Shown here: positions 35,473-44,903 of the stretch, piece after piece
Layout: each line of letters begins with the position of its first letter
Position numbering within the stretch: the stretch's first letter is position 1
Origin: Streptomyces sp. NBC_00425
GTDB taxonomy: Bacteria; Actinomycetota; Actinomycetes; Streptomycetales; Streptomycetaceae
Length of the DNA: 64,000 bases
Direction of reading: 5' to 3'
Assembly (NCBI RefSeq): GCF_036030735.1
Contig: NZ_CP107928.1
Coordinates: forward strand, 1,054,001 to 1,118,000
Position numbers and translations under genes: made by a program
The notes under the pieces: model-generated
What the model was told of the DNA's origin: nothing
The model's database searches: none
Seen by the model: the letters and a program-made list of their open reading frames with translations, nothing else

Positions 35473-35500
35473 ATACCGAACGTTGATTGTCATACCGAAC
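35473..35500. promoter_or_regulatory. Direct repeat upstream of araB, possible operator
   Basis: ATACCGAAC occurs twice (35473-35481 and 35492-35500) with starts 19 bp apart, directly before the araB ribosome-binding site AGAAGGG. It does not resemble the GTGACCGGTCAC operators of the two LacI genes, so araBAD may respond to a further regulator. Confidence 0.45.
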
Positions 35501-35514
35501 AGAAGGGCGGTCCG

Positions 35515-37209
35515 GTGGTGAACGCCGAGATCCAGGACGAGCGCGGGGAAGAGTCCCGTCCCGACACCTATGTCATCGGAGTCGACTACGGCACGCTGTC
35601 CGGGCGGGCCGTGGTGGTCCGGGTCTCCGACGGCGCCGAGCTCGCGGCGGCCGAGCACGCGTACTCGCACGCCGTGCTCGACCGGGAGCTGCCCGACGGG
35701 ACCTCCCTGCCGCCGGACTGGGCGCTGCAGGTGCCGTCCGACTACATCGACGTGCTGCGCATCGCGGTGCCCGAGGCGCTGGCGCGTTCGGGGGTCCGTC
35801 CCGAGCAGGTCGTCGGCATCGGCACGGACTTCACCGCGTGCACGGTCCTGCCGGTGCTCACCGACGGCACCCCGCTGTGCGAGCTGCCGGAGCTCACCGG
35901 CCGTCCGCACGCCTACGTCAAGCTCTGGCGTCACCACGCGGCCCAGGCCCAGGCGGACCGCATCACGGCGCTGGCCGCCGAGCGCAAGGAGCCGTGGATC
36001 AAGCGCTACGGCGGCAAGATCTCCTCGGAGTGGGAGTTCGCCAAGGCGCTGCAGCTCCTCGAGGAGGACCCGGAGATCTACGCCCGCACCGAGCGCTGGG
36101 TGGAGGCCGCGGACTGGATCGTCTGGCGGCTGTCCGGCAACTACGTCCGCAACGCCTGCACCGCCGGCTACAAGGGCCAGCTGCAGGACGGCGTCTACCC
36201 GTCGCCGGAGTACCTCGCGGCGCTGAACCCCGGCTTCGCCGACTTCGTGACGACCAAGCTGGAGCACCCGATCGGGCAGCTCGGCGACCTGGCGGGAGGG
36301 CTGACCGCCGAGGCGGCGGCCTGGACCGGGCTGCCGGAGGGCATCGCCGTGTGCGTCGGCAACGTCGACGCCCATGTGACGGCGCCGGCGGCGACGGCGG
36401 TGGAGCCGGGCCGGATGGTGGCCATCATGGGCACCTCCACCTGCCACGTCATGAGCTCCGACCAGTGGGCCGAAGTGCCGGGCATGTGCGGCGTCGTCGA
36501 CGGCGGCATCCTGCCGGGCCTGTGGGGCTACGAGGCCGGGCAGAGCGGCGTCGGCGACATCTTCGGCTGGTTCGTGCGCACCGGCTTCCCCGCCTCGTAC
36601 GCCGAGGAGGCCGCCGCCCTGGGACGGGACGCGCACCAGCACCTCACCGCGCTCGCGGCCGAGCAGAAGATCGGCGAGCACGGTTTGATCGCGCTGGACT
36701 GGCAGAGCGGCAACCGCTCCGTCCTGGTCGACCACGACCTCAGCGGCGTCATCGTGGGCCTGACCCTGTCCACCCGCCCCGAGGACGTCTACCGGGCGCT
36801 GCTGGAGGCCACCGCCTTCGGCACCCGCACCATCATCGAGGCCTTCGAGAACTCCGGCGTGCCGGTGCGCGAGCTGATCATCGCGGGCGGCCTGACGAAG
36901 AACGCGCTGCTGATGCAGATCTACTCCGACGTCACCCGGCTGCCCCTCGGCGTCATCGACTCGACGCAGGGACCGGCCCTCGGCGCGGCCATGCACGCCG
37001 CGGTCGCGGCCGGTTCGTACCCGGACATCAGGGCCGCCGCCCACGCCATGGGCAAGGCCCGCCCGGCCGTCTACCAGCCCGACCCCGAGCGCGCCGCGGC
37101 CTACGACCGCCTGTTCGCCGAGTACCGGGAGCTGCACGACTACTTCGGACGCGGCGCCAACGAGGTCATGCACCGTCTGCGCCGCATCCGCGCCGAGGCA
37201 TCCGTCTGA
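35515..37209 (+). CDS. araB: L-ribulokinase
   Basis: A 564-residue FGGY-family kinase that phosphorylates L-ribulose. The N-terminal phosphate-binding motif [19 protein letters not shown], then [13 protein letters not shown], and the C-terminal FGGY region ([19 protein letters not shown]) are all present. Family-typical TSTCHV and [16 protein letters not shown] segments favour ribulokinase over xylulokinase. GTG 35515 follows AGAAGGG at the right distance; GTG 35518 is an alternative. It is first in the araB-araA-araD set. Confidence 0.95.
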   Translation: MVNAEIQDERGEESRPDTYVIGVDYGTLSGRAVVVRVSDGAELAAAEHAYSHAVLDRELPDGTSLPPDWALQVPSDYIDVLRIAVPEALARSGVRPEQVVGIGTDFTACTVLPVLTDGTPLCELPELTGRPHAYVKLWRHHAAQAQADRITALAAERKEPWIKRYGGKISSEWEFAKALQLLEEDPEIYARTERWVEAADWIVWRLSGNYVRNACTAGYKGQLQDGVYPSPEYLAALNPGFADFVTTKLEHPIGQLGDLAGGLTAEAAAWTGLPEGIAVCVGNVDAHVTAPAATAVEPGRMVAIMGTSTCHVMSSDQWAEVPGMCGVVDGGILPGLWGYEAGQSGVGDIFGWFVRTGFPASYAEEAAALGRDAHQHLTALAAEQKIGEHGLIALDWQSGNRSVLVDHDLSGVIVGLTLSTRPEDVYRALLEATAFGTRTIIEAFENSGVPVRELIIAGGLTKNALLMQIYSDVTRLPLGVIDSTQGPALGAAMHAAVAAGSYPDIRAAAHAMGKARPAVYQPDPERAAAYDRLFAEYRELHDYFGRGANEVMHRLRRIRAEASV

Positions 37210-37285
37210 ACCCGTCGTCCCCCTGCGCGGTGAACGTCACCGCCATCTGCTCTGTGGTCATCATTCCCGAAAGGAAACGTCCGAC

Positions 37286-38803
37286 ATGGAAGCCAACGCC
37301 ACGCCCTACCCCGACCACGAGGTCTGGTTTCTCACCGGCAGCCAGGGCCTGTACGGCGACGACGTGCTGCAGCAGGTGGCCGAGCAGTCCCGGAGCATCT
37401 CCGAGACGCTGGGTCACCCGGGCGAGATCCCGGTCCGGATCGTGTGGAAGCCGGTCCTGACCGACGCCGACGCGATCCGGCGGATGTGCCAGGAGGCCTC
37501 GGCCTCCGACACCTGTGTGGGCGTGATCGTGTGGATGCACACCTTCTCGCCCGCCAAGATGTGGATCGCCGGACTCAGCGCCCTCGACCGGCCGCTGCTG
37601 CACCTGCACACCCAGTACAACCTGTCGCTGCCCTGGCCGAGCATCGACATGGACTTCATGAACCTCAACCAGGCCGCCCACGGCGACCGCGAGTTCGGGC
37701 ACATCGAGTCCCGCGTCGGCGTCGACCGCAAGATCGTCGCCGGTCACGCCACCGACCCGCGCGTCGTGGGCCGCGTCGCCGCCTGGGCCCGCGCCGCCGT
37801 CGGCCGCCACACCGCGCGCACGCTGCGCCTGGCGCGCTTCGGCGACAACATGCGCGACGTCGCCGTCACCGAGGGCGACAAGGTCGAGGCCCAGCTGCGG
37901 TTCGGGTTCTCCGTCAACACCTACGGCGTCAACGACCTCGTCGCCGTCGTCGACGCCGTGCCGGACAAGGACGTCGCCGAACTCGCCGCCGAGTACACCG
38001 ACTCCTACGACGTCGTCGAGGCCCTGCGCCCCGGCGGCGACCAGCACGACTCCCTGCTGTACGCGGCCCGTATCGAAGCCGGTCTGCGCGCCTTCCTCAC
38101 CGAGGGCGGCTTCACCGCCTTCACCACCAACTTCGAGGACCTCGGCGGCCTGCGCCAGCTCCCCGGCATCGCCGTGCAGCGTCTGATGGCCGACGGCTAC
38201 GGCTTCGGCGGCGAGGGCGACTGGAAGACCTCCGCCCTGCTGCGCACGGTGAAGGTGATGGGCGTCGGCAGCCCCGGCGGCACCAGCTTCATGGAGGACT
38301 ACACCTACCACCTCGGCCCCGGCAAGCCGTGCGTCCTCGGCGCCCACATGCTCGAGGTCTGCCCCTCCATCGCCTCCGGCCGCCCCAGCGCCGAGATCCA
38401 CCCCCTCTCCATCGGCGGCCGCGAGGACCCGGTCCGTCTCGTCTTCGACGCCGCCGAGGGCCCCGCCGTCGTCGTCGGTCTCTCCGACCTCGGCGACCGG
38501 TTCCGGCTGACCGCGAACGTCGTAGACGTCATCTCCCCGAGCGAGCCGCTGCGCCGCCTGCCGGTGGCCCGCGCCGTGTGGGAGCCCCGCCCCTCGCTGG
38601 CCGAGTCGGCGGAGAGCTGGCTGCTCGCCGGCGCCCCGCACCACACCGTGCTCAGCTCGGCCGTGGGCCTGGAGACGCTCACCGACTACGCGGCCATGAC
38701 CGGCGTCGAACTCCTCACCATCGACGAGAACACCACCACCGGGCAGTTCGCCAAGGAAGTCCGCTGGAACGCGGCCTACCACCGCCTCGCCCAGGCCCTG
38801 TGA
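37286..38803 (+). CDS. araA: L-arabinose isomerase
   Basis: A 505-residue isomerase converting L-arabinose to L-ribulose. It begins with the family-typical [20 protein letters not shown] and contains [21 protein letters not shown] and [20 protein letters not shown]; conserved acidic and histidine residues in these segments bind the catalytic metal. The length matches bacterial AraA. AAAGGAAA precedes ATG 37286. It lies 76 bases after araB and 43 before araD, probably in one transcript. Confidence 0.96.
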   Translation: MEANATPYPDHEVWFLTGSQGLYGDDVLQQVAEQSRSISETLGHPGEIPVRIVWKPVLTDADAIRRMCQEASASDTCVGVIVWMHTFSPAKMWIAGLSALDRPLLHLHTQYNLSLPWPSIDMDFMNLNQAAHGDREFGHIESRVGVDRKIVAGHATDPRVVGRVAAWARAAVGRHTARTLRLARFGDNMRDVAVTEGDKVEAQLRFGFSVNTYGVNDLVAVVDAVPDKDVAELAAEYTDSYDVVEALRPGGDQHDSLLYAARIEAGLRAFLTEGGFTAFTTNFEDLGGLRQLPGIAVQRLMADGYGFGGEGDWKTSALLRTVKVMGVGSPGGTSFMEDYTYHLGPGKPCVLGAHMLEVCPSIASGRPSAEIHPLSIGGREDPVRLVFDAAEGPAVVVGLSDLGDRFRLTANVVDVISPSEPLRRLPVARAVWEPRPSLAESAESWLLAGAPHHTVLSSAVGLETLTDYAAMTGVELLTIDENTTTGQFAKEVRWNAAYHRLAQAL

Positions 38804-38846
38804 CGGCGAACGTCGTGGCTCTGACCCGTATGCAAGGAGGAAGCCG

Positions 38847-39569
38847 ATGACCGTACGAGTACGCGACGGCCTGCGGCAAGAGGTGCTGGACGCCAACCTG
38901 ACCATCCCCCAGGTCGGCCTGGCGACGCTGACCTGGGGCAACGTCAGCGGCGTCGACCGTGAGGCGGGCGTCTTCGTCATCAAGCCCTCCGGGGTCCCCT
39001 ACGAGGACCTCGGTCTCGACGACCTGGTGACCGTCCGCCTGTCGGACGGCGCGGTCGTCGACGGGCATCTGCGGCCCTCCACCGACACCGAGACCCACCG
39101 CTGCCTCTACCTCGCCTTCCCCTCCGTCGGCGGCGTCACCCACACCCACTCCACCCGCGCCGTCGCCTTCGCCCAGGCCCGCCGCGACATCCCCGTGCTC
39201 GGCACCACCCACGCCGACACCTTCAACGGCCCGATTCCGGTCACCCCCGACCTCACGGCCGAGCAGTGCGCGAAGGACTACGAGTACAACACCGGGCGGG
39301 TCATCGTGGACCTGCTCGAGGAGGACGACCAGCGGGCCGTCGAGGTGCCCGCGGCCCTGGTGGCCAACCACGGCCCGTTCACCTGGGGACCGACCGCGCG
39401 CAAGTCACTCGAGCACGCCATCATCTGCGAAGCCGTCGCCGACATCGCCCTGCACACCTTCGCGCTGTCCCCGACGGCCCCGCCGCCCCAGCACCTCCTC
39501 AACCGCCACTACACCCGCAAGCACGGCCCCGACGCCTACTACGGCAACCCGGCGCCCACACCCTCCTGA
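38847..39569 (+). CDS. araD: L-ribulose-5-phosphate 4-epimerase
   Basis: A 240-residue class II aldolase-type epimerase producing D-xylulose 5-phosphate for the pentose phosphate pathway. Zinc ligands are in GGVTHTHSTRAVAFAQA (HTH), with a third histidine in the HTFALSP segment near residue 205. TWGNVSGVDREAGVFVIKPS is the N-terminal phosphate-binding region. AAGGAGG lies six bases before ATG 38847. It ends the ara set; a repeat-rich region of nearly 300 bases follows. Confidence 0.95.
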   Translation: MTVRVRDGLRQEVLDANLTIPQVGLATLTWGNVSGVDREAGVFVIKPSGVPYEDLGLDDLVTVRLSDGAVVDGHLRPSTDTETHRCLYLAFPSVGGVTHTHSTRAVAFAQARRDIPVLGTTHADTFNGPIPVTPDLTAEQCAKDYEYNTGRVIVDLLEEDDQRAVEVPAALVANHGPFTWGPTARKSLEHAIICEAVADIALHTFALSPTAPPPQHLLNRHYTRKHGPDAYYGNPAPTPS

Positions 39570-39601
39570 CCGACCCACCGACCCAGAACAACCGAATAAC
39601 G

Positions 39602-39633
39602 GAACGACTGAACGACTGAACGACTGAACGACT
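39602..39633. repeat. 8-bp tandem repeat GAACGACT, four copies
   Basis: Four exact head-to-tail copies of GAACGACT begin 33 bases after the araD stop. It is non-coding and could arise by slippage; no function is evident. Confidence 0.9.
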
Positions 39634-39710
39634 CGTCGGTCGACCGGCCGGCTGACCGATCGGTCGGCCGGCCGTCCGGTTCACCGGCGGCCCGACCGGG
39701 CCGCCCGACC

Positions 39711-39760
39711 CCGCCCGAGCCCGGCCGAGCCCGGCCGAGCCCGGCCGATCCCGGCCGACC
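39711..39760. repeat. 10-bp tandem repeat, five copies (CCGGCCGAGC)
   Basis: Five consecutive 10-bp units (one CCGCCCGAGC, two exact CCGGCCGAGC, then CCGGCCGATC and CCGGCCGACC) lie between araD and the second lacI gene. The surrounding 39636-39770 is also rich in self-complementary CGGCCG and GGTCGG blocks. The array could form strong secondary structure and act as a transcription barrier. No gene is present between 39570 and 39863. Confidence 0.88.
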
Positions 39761-39827
39761 GATCGGCCCACCGCCCCGTTCCCTGATATACCTGTCGCAC
39801 GGACGTCGGCTCCGGTCTTCCCGTCAC

Positions 39828-39857
39828 TTGACGCGCGGCATTGTGACCGCTCACACT
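39828..39857 (+). promoter_or_regulatory. Promoter and operator of second lacI gene
   Basis: TTGACG (39828-39833) and CACACT (39852-39857) are 18 bases apart, with the regulator ATG at 39864 seven bases beyond, again implying a leaderless transcript. The operator TTGTGACC-GCTCACAC (39841-39856) fills the spacer and -10, as at the first lacI gene. Confidence 0.65.
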
Positions 39858-39863
39858 CAATGG

Positions 39864-40937
39864 ATGGATGTGACCGGTCACACGAACCCCGACCACCGCT
39901 CAGGTTCCGGACGGGAGCCTAGGAAAGCCGCCAGCATTCGCGATGTCGCACGGGCCGCGGGCGTCTCGTACCAGACCGTCTCCCGGGTGATCAACGCTCA
40001 CCCGAACGTCCGCGAGGAGACGCGCCGCCGTGTCGAGGCTGCCGTCGAGAGCCTGGGATTCCGACGCAACCCGACCGCGTTCGCCCTGGCCAGCGGCGTG
40101 ACCCGGTCCGTCACCGTCCTCACGTCCAACACGACCCTCCACGGCTACGCGGCCACCCTGCAGGGCCTCGAGGAAGCGGCCCGCGCCGCGGGATACGCGC
40201 TGGGGGTGAAGGTGCTGACGCCCGAGGACGACCTCGACCGCACGATGTCGTCGGCGGCGGCCGAGGGCGGCGGGCTGATGGTCATCGGCTTCGACCCGCT
40301 CGGCGCCGCGGCACTGGAACGGGCCCCGGCCGACGTGCCGTGCGCCGCCGTCGTCGAGGCCCCGCCGCCCGGCCTGACCCCTCCCCGTCCCGCGGTGTGG
40401 GCCGACGACCGCGAGGCCGCCCGGGCCGCCACCGCGTACCTGCTGGAGCTCGGACACCGGACCGTCCACTACCTCGCCATCCCGTCGTCCGTGGGCGCCC
40501 GGCGCCCCGAAGGCCCCCGCGCCCAGGGCTGGCGCGCCGCCCTGGAGTCGGCCGGCATCACCCCGCCCGACCCGCACGGCGGCGCCGGCTGGGACGCACA
40601 GGTCGGCTACGACGAGGGGCGCAGGCTCGCGGACGACCCGGAGATCACCGCGATCCTGTGCGGCAACGACGACCTGGCGCTCGGCGTGCTGCGCGCCCTG
40701 CACCACGCCGGACGGAGGGTGCCGGACGACGTCAGCGTCATCGGCTTCGACGACGCCCCCCACTCGGCGTTCCTCACGCCCGCCCTCACCACCGTGCGGA
40801 TGGACTTCCAGGGGCTGGGCCGCGACGCCTTCGCCCTGCTGCTCGGCCAGTTGGAGAGCGGCCACCGGTCCCCCGAGCCGACCTTCGCCGGCACCGACCT
40901 GATCGTCCGGGAGAGCTCGGGGCCCGTCGGAGGCTGA
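39864..40937 (+). CDS. LacI-family regulator 2 of the saccharide island
   Basis: A 357-residue LacI/GalR regulator and clear paralogue of the one at 28354. The helix-turn-helix is almost identical (SIRDVARAAGVSYQTVSRVI), as are the VTRSVTVLTSNTTLHGYAA, ILCGNDDLALGVLRALH and VIGFDDAPHSAF blocks. Differences concentrate in the sugar-binding lobe. Near-identical DNA-binding helices together with shared operators suggest the two compete for the same sites but answer to different ligands. ATG 39864 is chosen as for the paralogue. It closes the island and appears monocistronic. Confidence 0.9.
   Translation: MDVTGHTNPDHRSGSGREPRKAASIRDVARAAGVSYQTVSRVINAHPNVREETRRRVEAAVESLGFRRNPTAFALASGVTRSVTVLTSNTTLHGYAATLQGLEEAARAAGYALGVKVLTPEDDLDRTMSSAAAEGGGLMVIGFDPLGAAALERAPADVPCAAVVEAPPPGLTPPRPAVWADDREAARAATAYLLELGHRTVHYLAIPSSVGARRPEGPRAQGWRAALESAGITPPDPHGGAGWDAQVGYDEGRRLADDPEITAILCGNDDLALGVLRALHHAGRRVPDDVSVIGFDDAPHSAFLTPALTTVRMDFQGLGRDAFALLLGQLESGHRSPEPTFAGTDLIVRESSGPVGG
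39870..39881. promoter_or_regulatory. Second operator inside the second lacI gene
   Basis: GTGACCGGTCAC is the same perfect palindrome as at 28360-28371, again centred 27 bp from the promoter operator and within the first codons of the regulator gene. Confidence 0.6.
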
Positions 40938-41071
40938 GCCCTGGGGCACGGCCGCGCCCCACGGAACGGGTGGGCGCCGTGAGTGCACACCGGAGCACCG
41001 CGTGTGACGAGTTCGCCGAAGCCCGGCGTTCTGGGGTGATGGCGGGTACCGGCCGGGGTTAGATGGAGGCT

Positions 41072-43744
41072 ATGGATCGACGGCCCGGTCGTCTGCGGTC
41101 CTGGCAGGGGCTACGGACCGTCGCCGGCCAGGTGTTCGTCTTGCAGGTCTTCATCATCCTCGTGCTGGTGGCGACCGCGGTCGCCGCCCTGTTCCTGCAG
41201 TCCCGGACCGACGCCGAGCGCGAGGCCCGTAACCGCACCCTCGCGGTGGCCTCCGCCGTCGCCTCCTCCCCCTCGGTCGTCCAGGCCCTGAGCCGACCCG
41301 ACCCCACCGCCGTGCTGCAGGTGCAGGCCGAGCAGACGCGCGAACGTTCCGGCGTGGACTTCGTCGTCGTGATGAGCGTCGACGGCATCCGCTACACCCA
41401 TCCCAACCCCTCGCGGATCGGCCAGCACTACATCGGCAGCATCACCAAGGCCCAGCACGGCGGAGTCGTCACCGAGACGACCACCGGGACGCTGGGCCGG
41501 TCGGTGCGGACCGTCGTCGCCGTCAAGGATCCGAGCGGGAAGATCGTCGGGCTGGTCTCCGCGGGAATCACCGTCAAACGGGTGAGTGTGGCGGCCGACC
41601 GGCAGGCGCCGCTCGTCCTCGGGGCGACGGCGCTGGTACTCGCGGCGGCCACCGCGGGGAGCGCGCTGATCAGCCGGCGACTCCGTCGGCAGACCCACGG
41701 CCTCGGTCCGGCGCAGATGACCCGGATGTACGAGCACCACGACGCCGTCCTGCACGCGGTGCGCGAGGGGGTCCTCATCATCGACCGGCAGGGCCGGCTG
41801 CTCCTGGCCAACGACGAGGCACGGCGCCTGCTGGGACTCGACGCCGACGTGGAGGGGCGGCCCGTCAGCAGCCTCGGACTCGAGCCGAGGGCCGAACGGC
41901 TCCTGCTGTCGGGCACGACGGCCACCGACCGGGTGGTCAAGGTCGGCACCCGGCTGCTGGCGGTCAGCCAGCGCCCCATGGAGCAGCTGCCGGGCCCCGG
42001 CGGCTCGGTCACCACCTTGCGGGACACGACGGAACTCAGCGCTCTCGTCGGACGCGTGGAGGTCGTCCAGGAGCGGCTGAGCCTGCTGTACGAGGCCGGC
42101 CTGCGCATCGGCACCACCCTGAACGTGACGCGCACGGCGGAGGAACTGGCCGAACTGGCCGTGCCCAGGTTCGCCGACTACGTCACCGTCGACCTGGCCG
42201 ACGCCGTGCTGCGCGGAGAGGAACCGAACCTGGCGAACATCGCGGAATTGCGTCGGGTCGCGCTGCACGGCGTGCGCACGGACACACCGCTGTATCCGAC
42301 CGGTGAGCTCATCCACTTCGACCCCTCGACGCCGCAGGCCACCGGGTTCGGTTCGGGGAGGATGGTGCTGGAGGCCGACATGGCGGCGTTCTCCGGCTGG
42401 CAGGCGCAGGCCCCCGACCGCGCTCGCGCGCTGGTGGCCTCCGGCATCCACTCGATGATCGCGGCTCCGCTGCGGGCGCGCGGAGTGATCCTCGGGGTGG
42501 CGACCTTCTGGCGGTCGCGGGAGCCCACGCCGTTCGACCAGGAGGACCTCTCGGTCGCGGAGGAGCTCGTGGCCCGTGCGGCGGTGAGCATCGACAACGC
42601 CCGTCGTTTCACCCGCGAACACGCCACGGCCGTCGCTCTGCAGCGGGCCCTGCTCCCGCACGCGCTCCCCGAGCAGAGCGCCGTCGAGGTGGCGCACCGC
42701 TATCTGCCGGGCGAGGCGGGCATCGGCGGCGGCGTCGGCGGTGACTGGTTCGACGTCATCCCCCTGCCGGGGGCGCGGGTCGCGATCGTGGTGGGCGACG
42801 TCGTGGGGCACGGTCTGCACGCCGCCGCCACCATGGGGCAACTGCGCACCGCCGTGCACAACTTCTCGACGCTCGACCTGCCCCCCGACGAACTGCTCTG
42901 GCACCTGGACGAACTCGTCACCCGCATCGACCAGGACCGGGACGACGAGAACGGCGACACCCCGACACTGACCGGCGCCACCTGCCTGTACGCGGTCTAC
43001 GACCCGGTGTCCGGTCAGTGCACCATGGCCCGGGCCGGTCACCTGGAGCCCCTCGTCGTCCACCCGGACGGCCGGGCACGTCTGGCCGGGGTGCCGGCCG
43101 GACCGCCCCTGGGACTGGGCGGGCTGCCCTACGAGAAGGCGGAGATCCAACTGCCGCCGAGCAGCAGCATCGTGCTGTACACCGACGGTCTGCTCGAGGA
43201 ACGGCAGCGGGACATCGACGAGGGGATCGAACGGCTGCGCGGCGTCGTCGCACACGCCGGACGCACACCTGAACAGATGTGCCAGGCAGTGATGGACGCC
43301 CTGCTGCCCACCGCCCCGCGCGACGACGTCGCGCTGCTCGTCGCCCGCACCCGGCTGCTCGACGGTGACCGGACCGCGGTCTGGCAGGTGGAGTCCGATC
43401 CCGCGGCCGTCTCCGGGGTGCGGGCCTGCGTCAGCGGGCTGCTGCGCGACTGGGGACTGGACGAGGAGGCGTTCACCCTGGAGCTGATTCTCAGCGAACT
43501 GGTCACCAACGCGATCCGGTACGCGACCGGGCCCATCACCGTGCGCGTGATCCGTGACCGCAGCCTGATCTGCGAAGTGTCCGACGGGAGCAGCGTCTCA
43601 CCGCATCTGCGCCGCGCCGCCGGCATGGACGAGGGCGGCCGCGGACTCTTCCTCGTGGCCCAGTTCGCCGACCGCTGGGGCACGCGCTACACACCCGAGG
43701 GCAAGGTCATCTGGACCGAGCAGCAACTGCCCGTGCAGCGGTGA
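41072..43744 (+). CDS. Multidomain sensor SpoIIE-type phosphatase with HATPase domain
   Basis: An 890-residue membrane-bound signalling protein. Order: helix near residues 20-43, extracytoplasmic single-Cache-like sensor (about 45-175), second helix (about 180-200), PAS (about 220-330), GAF (about 345-515), PP2C phosphatase (about 530-755; GGDWFDVI, VGDVVGHGLHAA) and a C-terminal anti-sigma-type HATPase domain (about 765-885; ELVTNAIRYATGPI). Having phosphatase and kinase in one chain lets it act as a self-contained switch on STAS antagonists. ATG 41072 fits a leaderless start after TTAGAT; ATG 41063 lies within that -10. Confidence 0.88.
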   Translation: MDRRPGRLRSWQGLRTVAGQVFVLQVFIILVLVATAVAALFLQSRTDAEREARNRTLAVASAVASSPSVVQALSRPDPTAVLQVQAEQTRERSGVDFVVVMSVDGIRYTHPNPSRIGQHYIGSITKAQHGGVVTETTTGTLGRSVRTVVAVKDPSGKIVGLVSAGITVKRVSVAADRQAPLVLGATALVLAAATAGSALISRRLRRQTHGLGPAQMTRMYEHHDAVLHAVREGVLIIDRQGRLLLANDEARRLLGLDADVEGRPVSSLGLEPRAERLLLSGTTATDRVVKVGTRLLAVSQRPMEQLPGPGGSVTTLRDTTELSALVGRVEVVQERLSLLYEAGLRIGTTLNVTRTAEELAELAVPRFADYVTVDLADAVLRGEEPNLANIAELRRVALHGVRTDTPLYPTGELIHFDPSTPQATGFGSGRMVLEADMAAFSGWQAQAPDRARALVASGIHSMIAAPLRARGVILGVATFWRSREPTPFDQEDLSVAEELVARAAVSIDNARRFTREHATAVALQRALLPHALPEQSAVEVAHRYLPGEAGIGGGVGGDWFDVIPLPGARVAIVVGDVVGHGLHAAATMGQLRTAVHNFSTLDLPPDELLWHLDELVTRIDQDRDDENGDTPTLTGATCLYAVYDPVSGQCTMARAGHLEPLVVHPDGRARLAGVPAGPPLGLGGLPYEKAEIQLPPSSSIVLYTDGLLEERQRDIDEGIERLRGVVAHAGRTPEQMCQAVMDALLPTAPRDDVALLVARTRLLDGDRTAVWQVESDPAAVSGVRACVSGLLRDWGLDEEAFTLELILSELVTNAIRYATGPITVRVIRDRSLICEVSDGSSVSPHLRRAAGMDEGGRGLFLVAQFADRWGTRYTPEGKVIWTEQQLPVQR

Positions 43745-43909
43745 GGGTTCACTCGGCTTCCGAGGCCGCGGGCAGTGCGGTCGCGGGATGTGGGTCACGG
43801 GGTCGTGGGTCGTCGGGTCGCAGGAGATTGTGCGCATGTGCGACGCGGTCTTGAGTGCGGTGAGTACTATTCGGCAAAACCACGGCACATCACTCCAAGG
43901 AGGGCCCTC

Positions 43910-44665
43910 GTGGCCGACAACCATGACGAGACGACCAGCCTCAGGCCGCTGTATGCCGCCCGTTTGGCTGAGGACCTGAAGCACAACACCGAGGAGCAGG
44001 AGCGTCTCAGCAGCGAAGTGACCGCGCTGCAGGAGAAGTTGGAGTCACTGCGGCACGACCACGCTCTGCTGGTCAACATGCAGCAGGCGCTCGGCGACGC
44101 CGAGAAGGCGGGCGAGGCGGCTTCCACGAGCGCGCCCACGGCTTCCGTGCCCCGTCAGGCCGCGCCCACCGCCGCGCAGGGCGGTGAGCCGAAGAAGAAG
44201 GTGCGCGCCAGGAAGGCGTCGCCGTCCGCCAAGGCCACGTCATCGCCGAAGGCCGCGACACCGGCGAAGGCCACCTCGCCGGCGAAGCCGGCATCGTCCG
44301 CGAAGGCCGCGCCGTCGTCCAAGGCCTCTGCAGCATCGAAGTCGGCGTCGGCTTCGGCTTCGGCGGTCAAGAAGGCGCCCGCCGCCAAGCCGGCGTCCAA
44401 GGCGGGCGACGGTCCGACGCTGCGTGATCTCGTCGTCGGTCACCTGACCCGTGAGGGTGAGCCGCGCTCGGCCCTCGAAGTCACCGACGCGCTGACCGGC
44501 GCCCACCCGGAACGCGGCGTCAAGATCACGGTGGTGCGCAGCACGCTGGAGGCCCTGGTGGCCAAGGGGCAGGTCCGTCGCAGCAAGCAGGGCAAGTCCG
44601 TCTTCTACTCGACGGAGTCCGTCCCCGCCGACGCCGCGGCCGAGAAGGAGCCGGCGACCGTCTGA
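43910..44665 (+). CDS. Coiled-coil, Lys/Ala-rich protein with C-terminal winged-helix-like domain
   Basis: A 251-residue basic protein of unrecognised family. Residues 5-65 form a probable coiled coil (LAEDLKHNTEEQERLSSEVT). Residues 95-170 are a histone H1-like linker of KA/SKA repeats (KAATPAKATSPAKPASSAKA). Residues 175-240 resemble a winged helix (LRDLVVGHLTREGEPRSALE, ending KGQVRRSKQGKSVFYST). The GTG start at 43910 has an excellent AAGGAGGG five bases upstream. It may be a nucleoid-associated or transcriptional protein; a role is inference. It lies between two PP2C phosphatase genes on the same strand. Confidence 0.75.
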   Translation: MADNHDETTSLRPLYAARLAEDLKHNTEEQERLSSEVTALQEKLESLRHDHALLVNMQQALGDAEKAGEAASTSAPTASVPRQAAPTAAQGGEPKKKVRARKASPSAKATSSPKAATPAKATSPAKPASSAKAAPSSKASAASKSASASASAVKKAPAAKPASKAGDGPTLRDLVVGHLTREGEPRSALEVTDALTGAHPERGVKITVVRSTLEALVAKGQVRRSKQGKSVFYSTESVPADAAAEKEPATV

Positions 44666-44903
44666 CTCGTCCGGCTCACCTCCGCTCAGCCTGCCGACGG
44701 GGGCGGCAGCGGAGTGGGCCCGCGCGGTGAACATGCCGCCAGGTGGAGCAATCGACGGTGTGCCGCGGCTGCGCACAGCAGGCTGGACCTCCTGCCCGGG
44801 CCGTGTGACAGGAGTCCGCTGTGCGAAGGCCGCGTAACCCCGACCGTGCGACTTGCCGCCCGCCTGCACGCCACGCCCACCGGGTGGCGCGCAGGAGCGA
44901 GGG

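Noticed and set aside
39636..39770. CRISPR-like array
   Set aside because: Repeats are 8-10 bp without spacers, and no cas gene is present.
41063..41072. ATG 41063 as start of the multidomain phosphatase
   Set aside because: It overlaps the putative -10 TTAGAT and has no ribosome-binding site; ATG 41072 fits a leaderless transcript. The difference is only three residues, so the choice is tentative.
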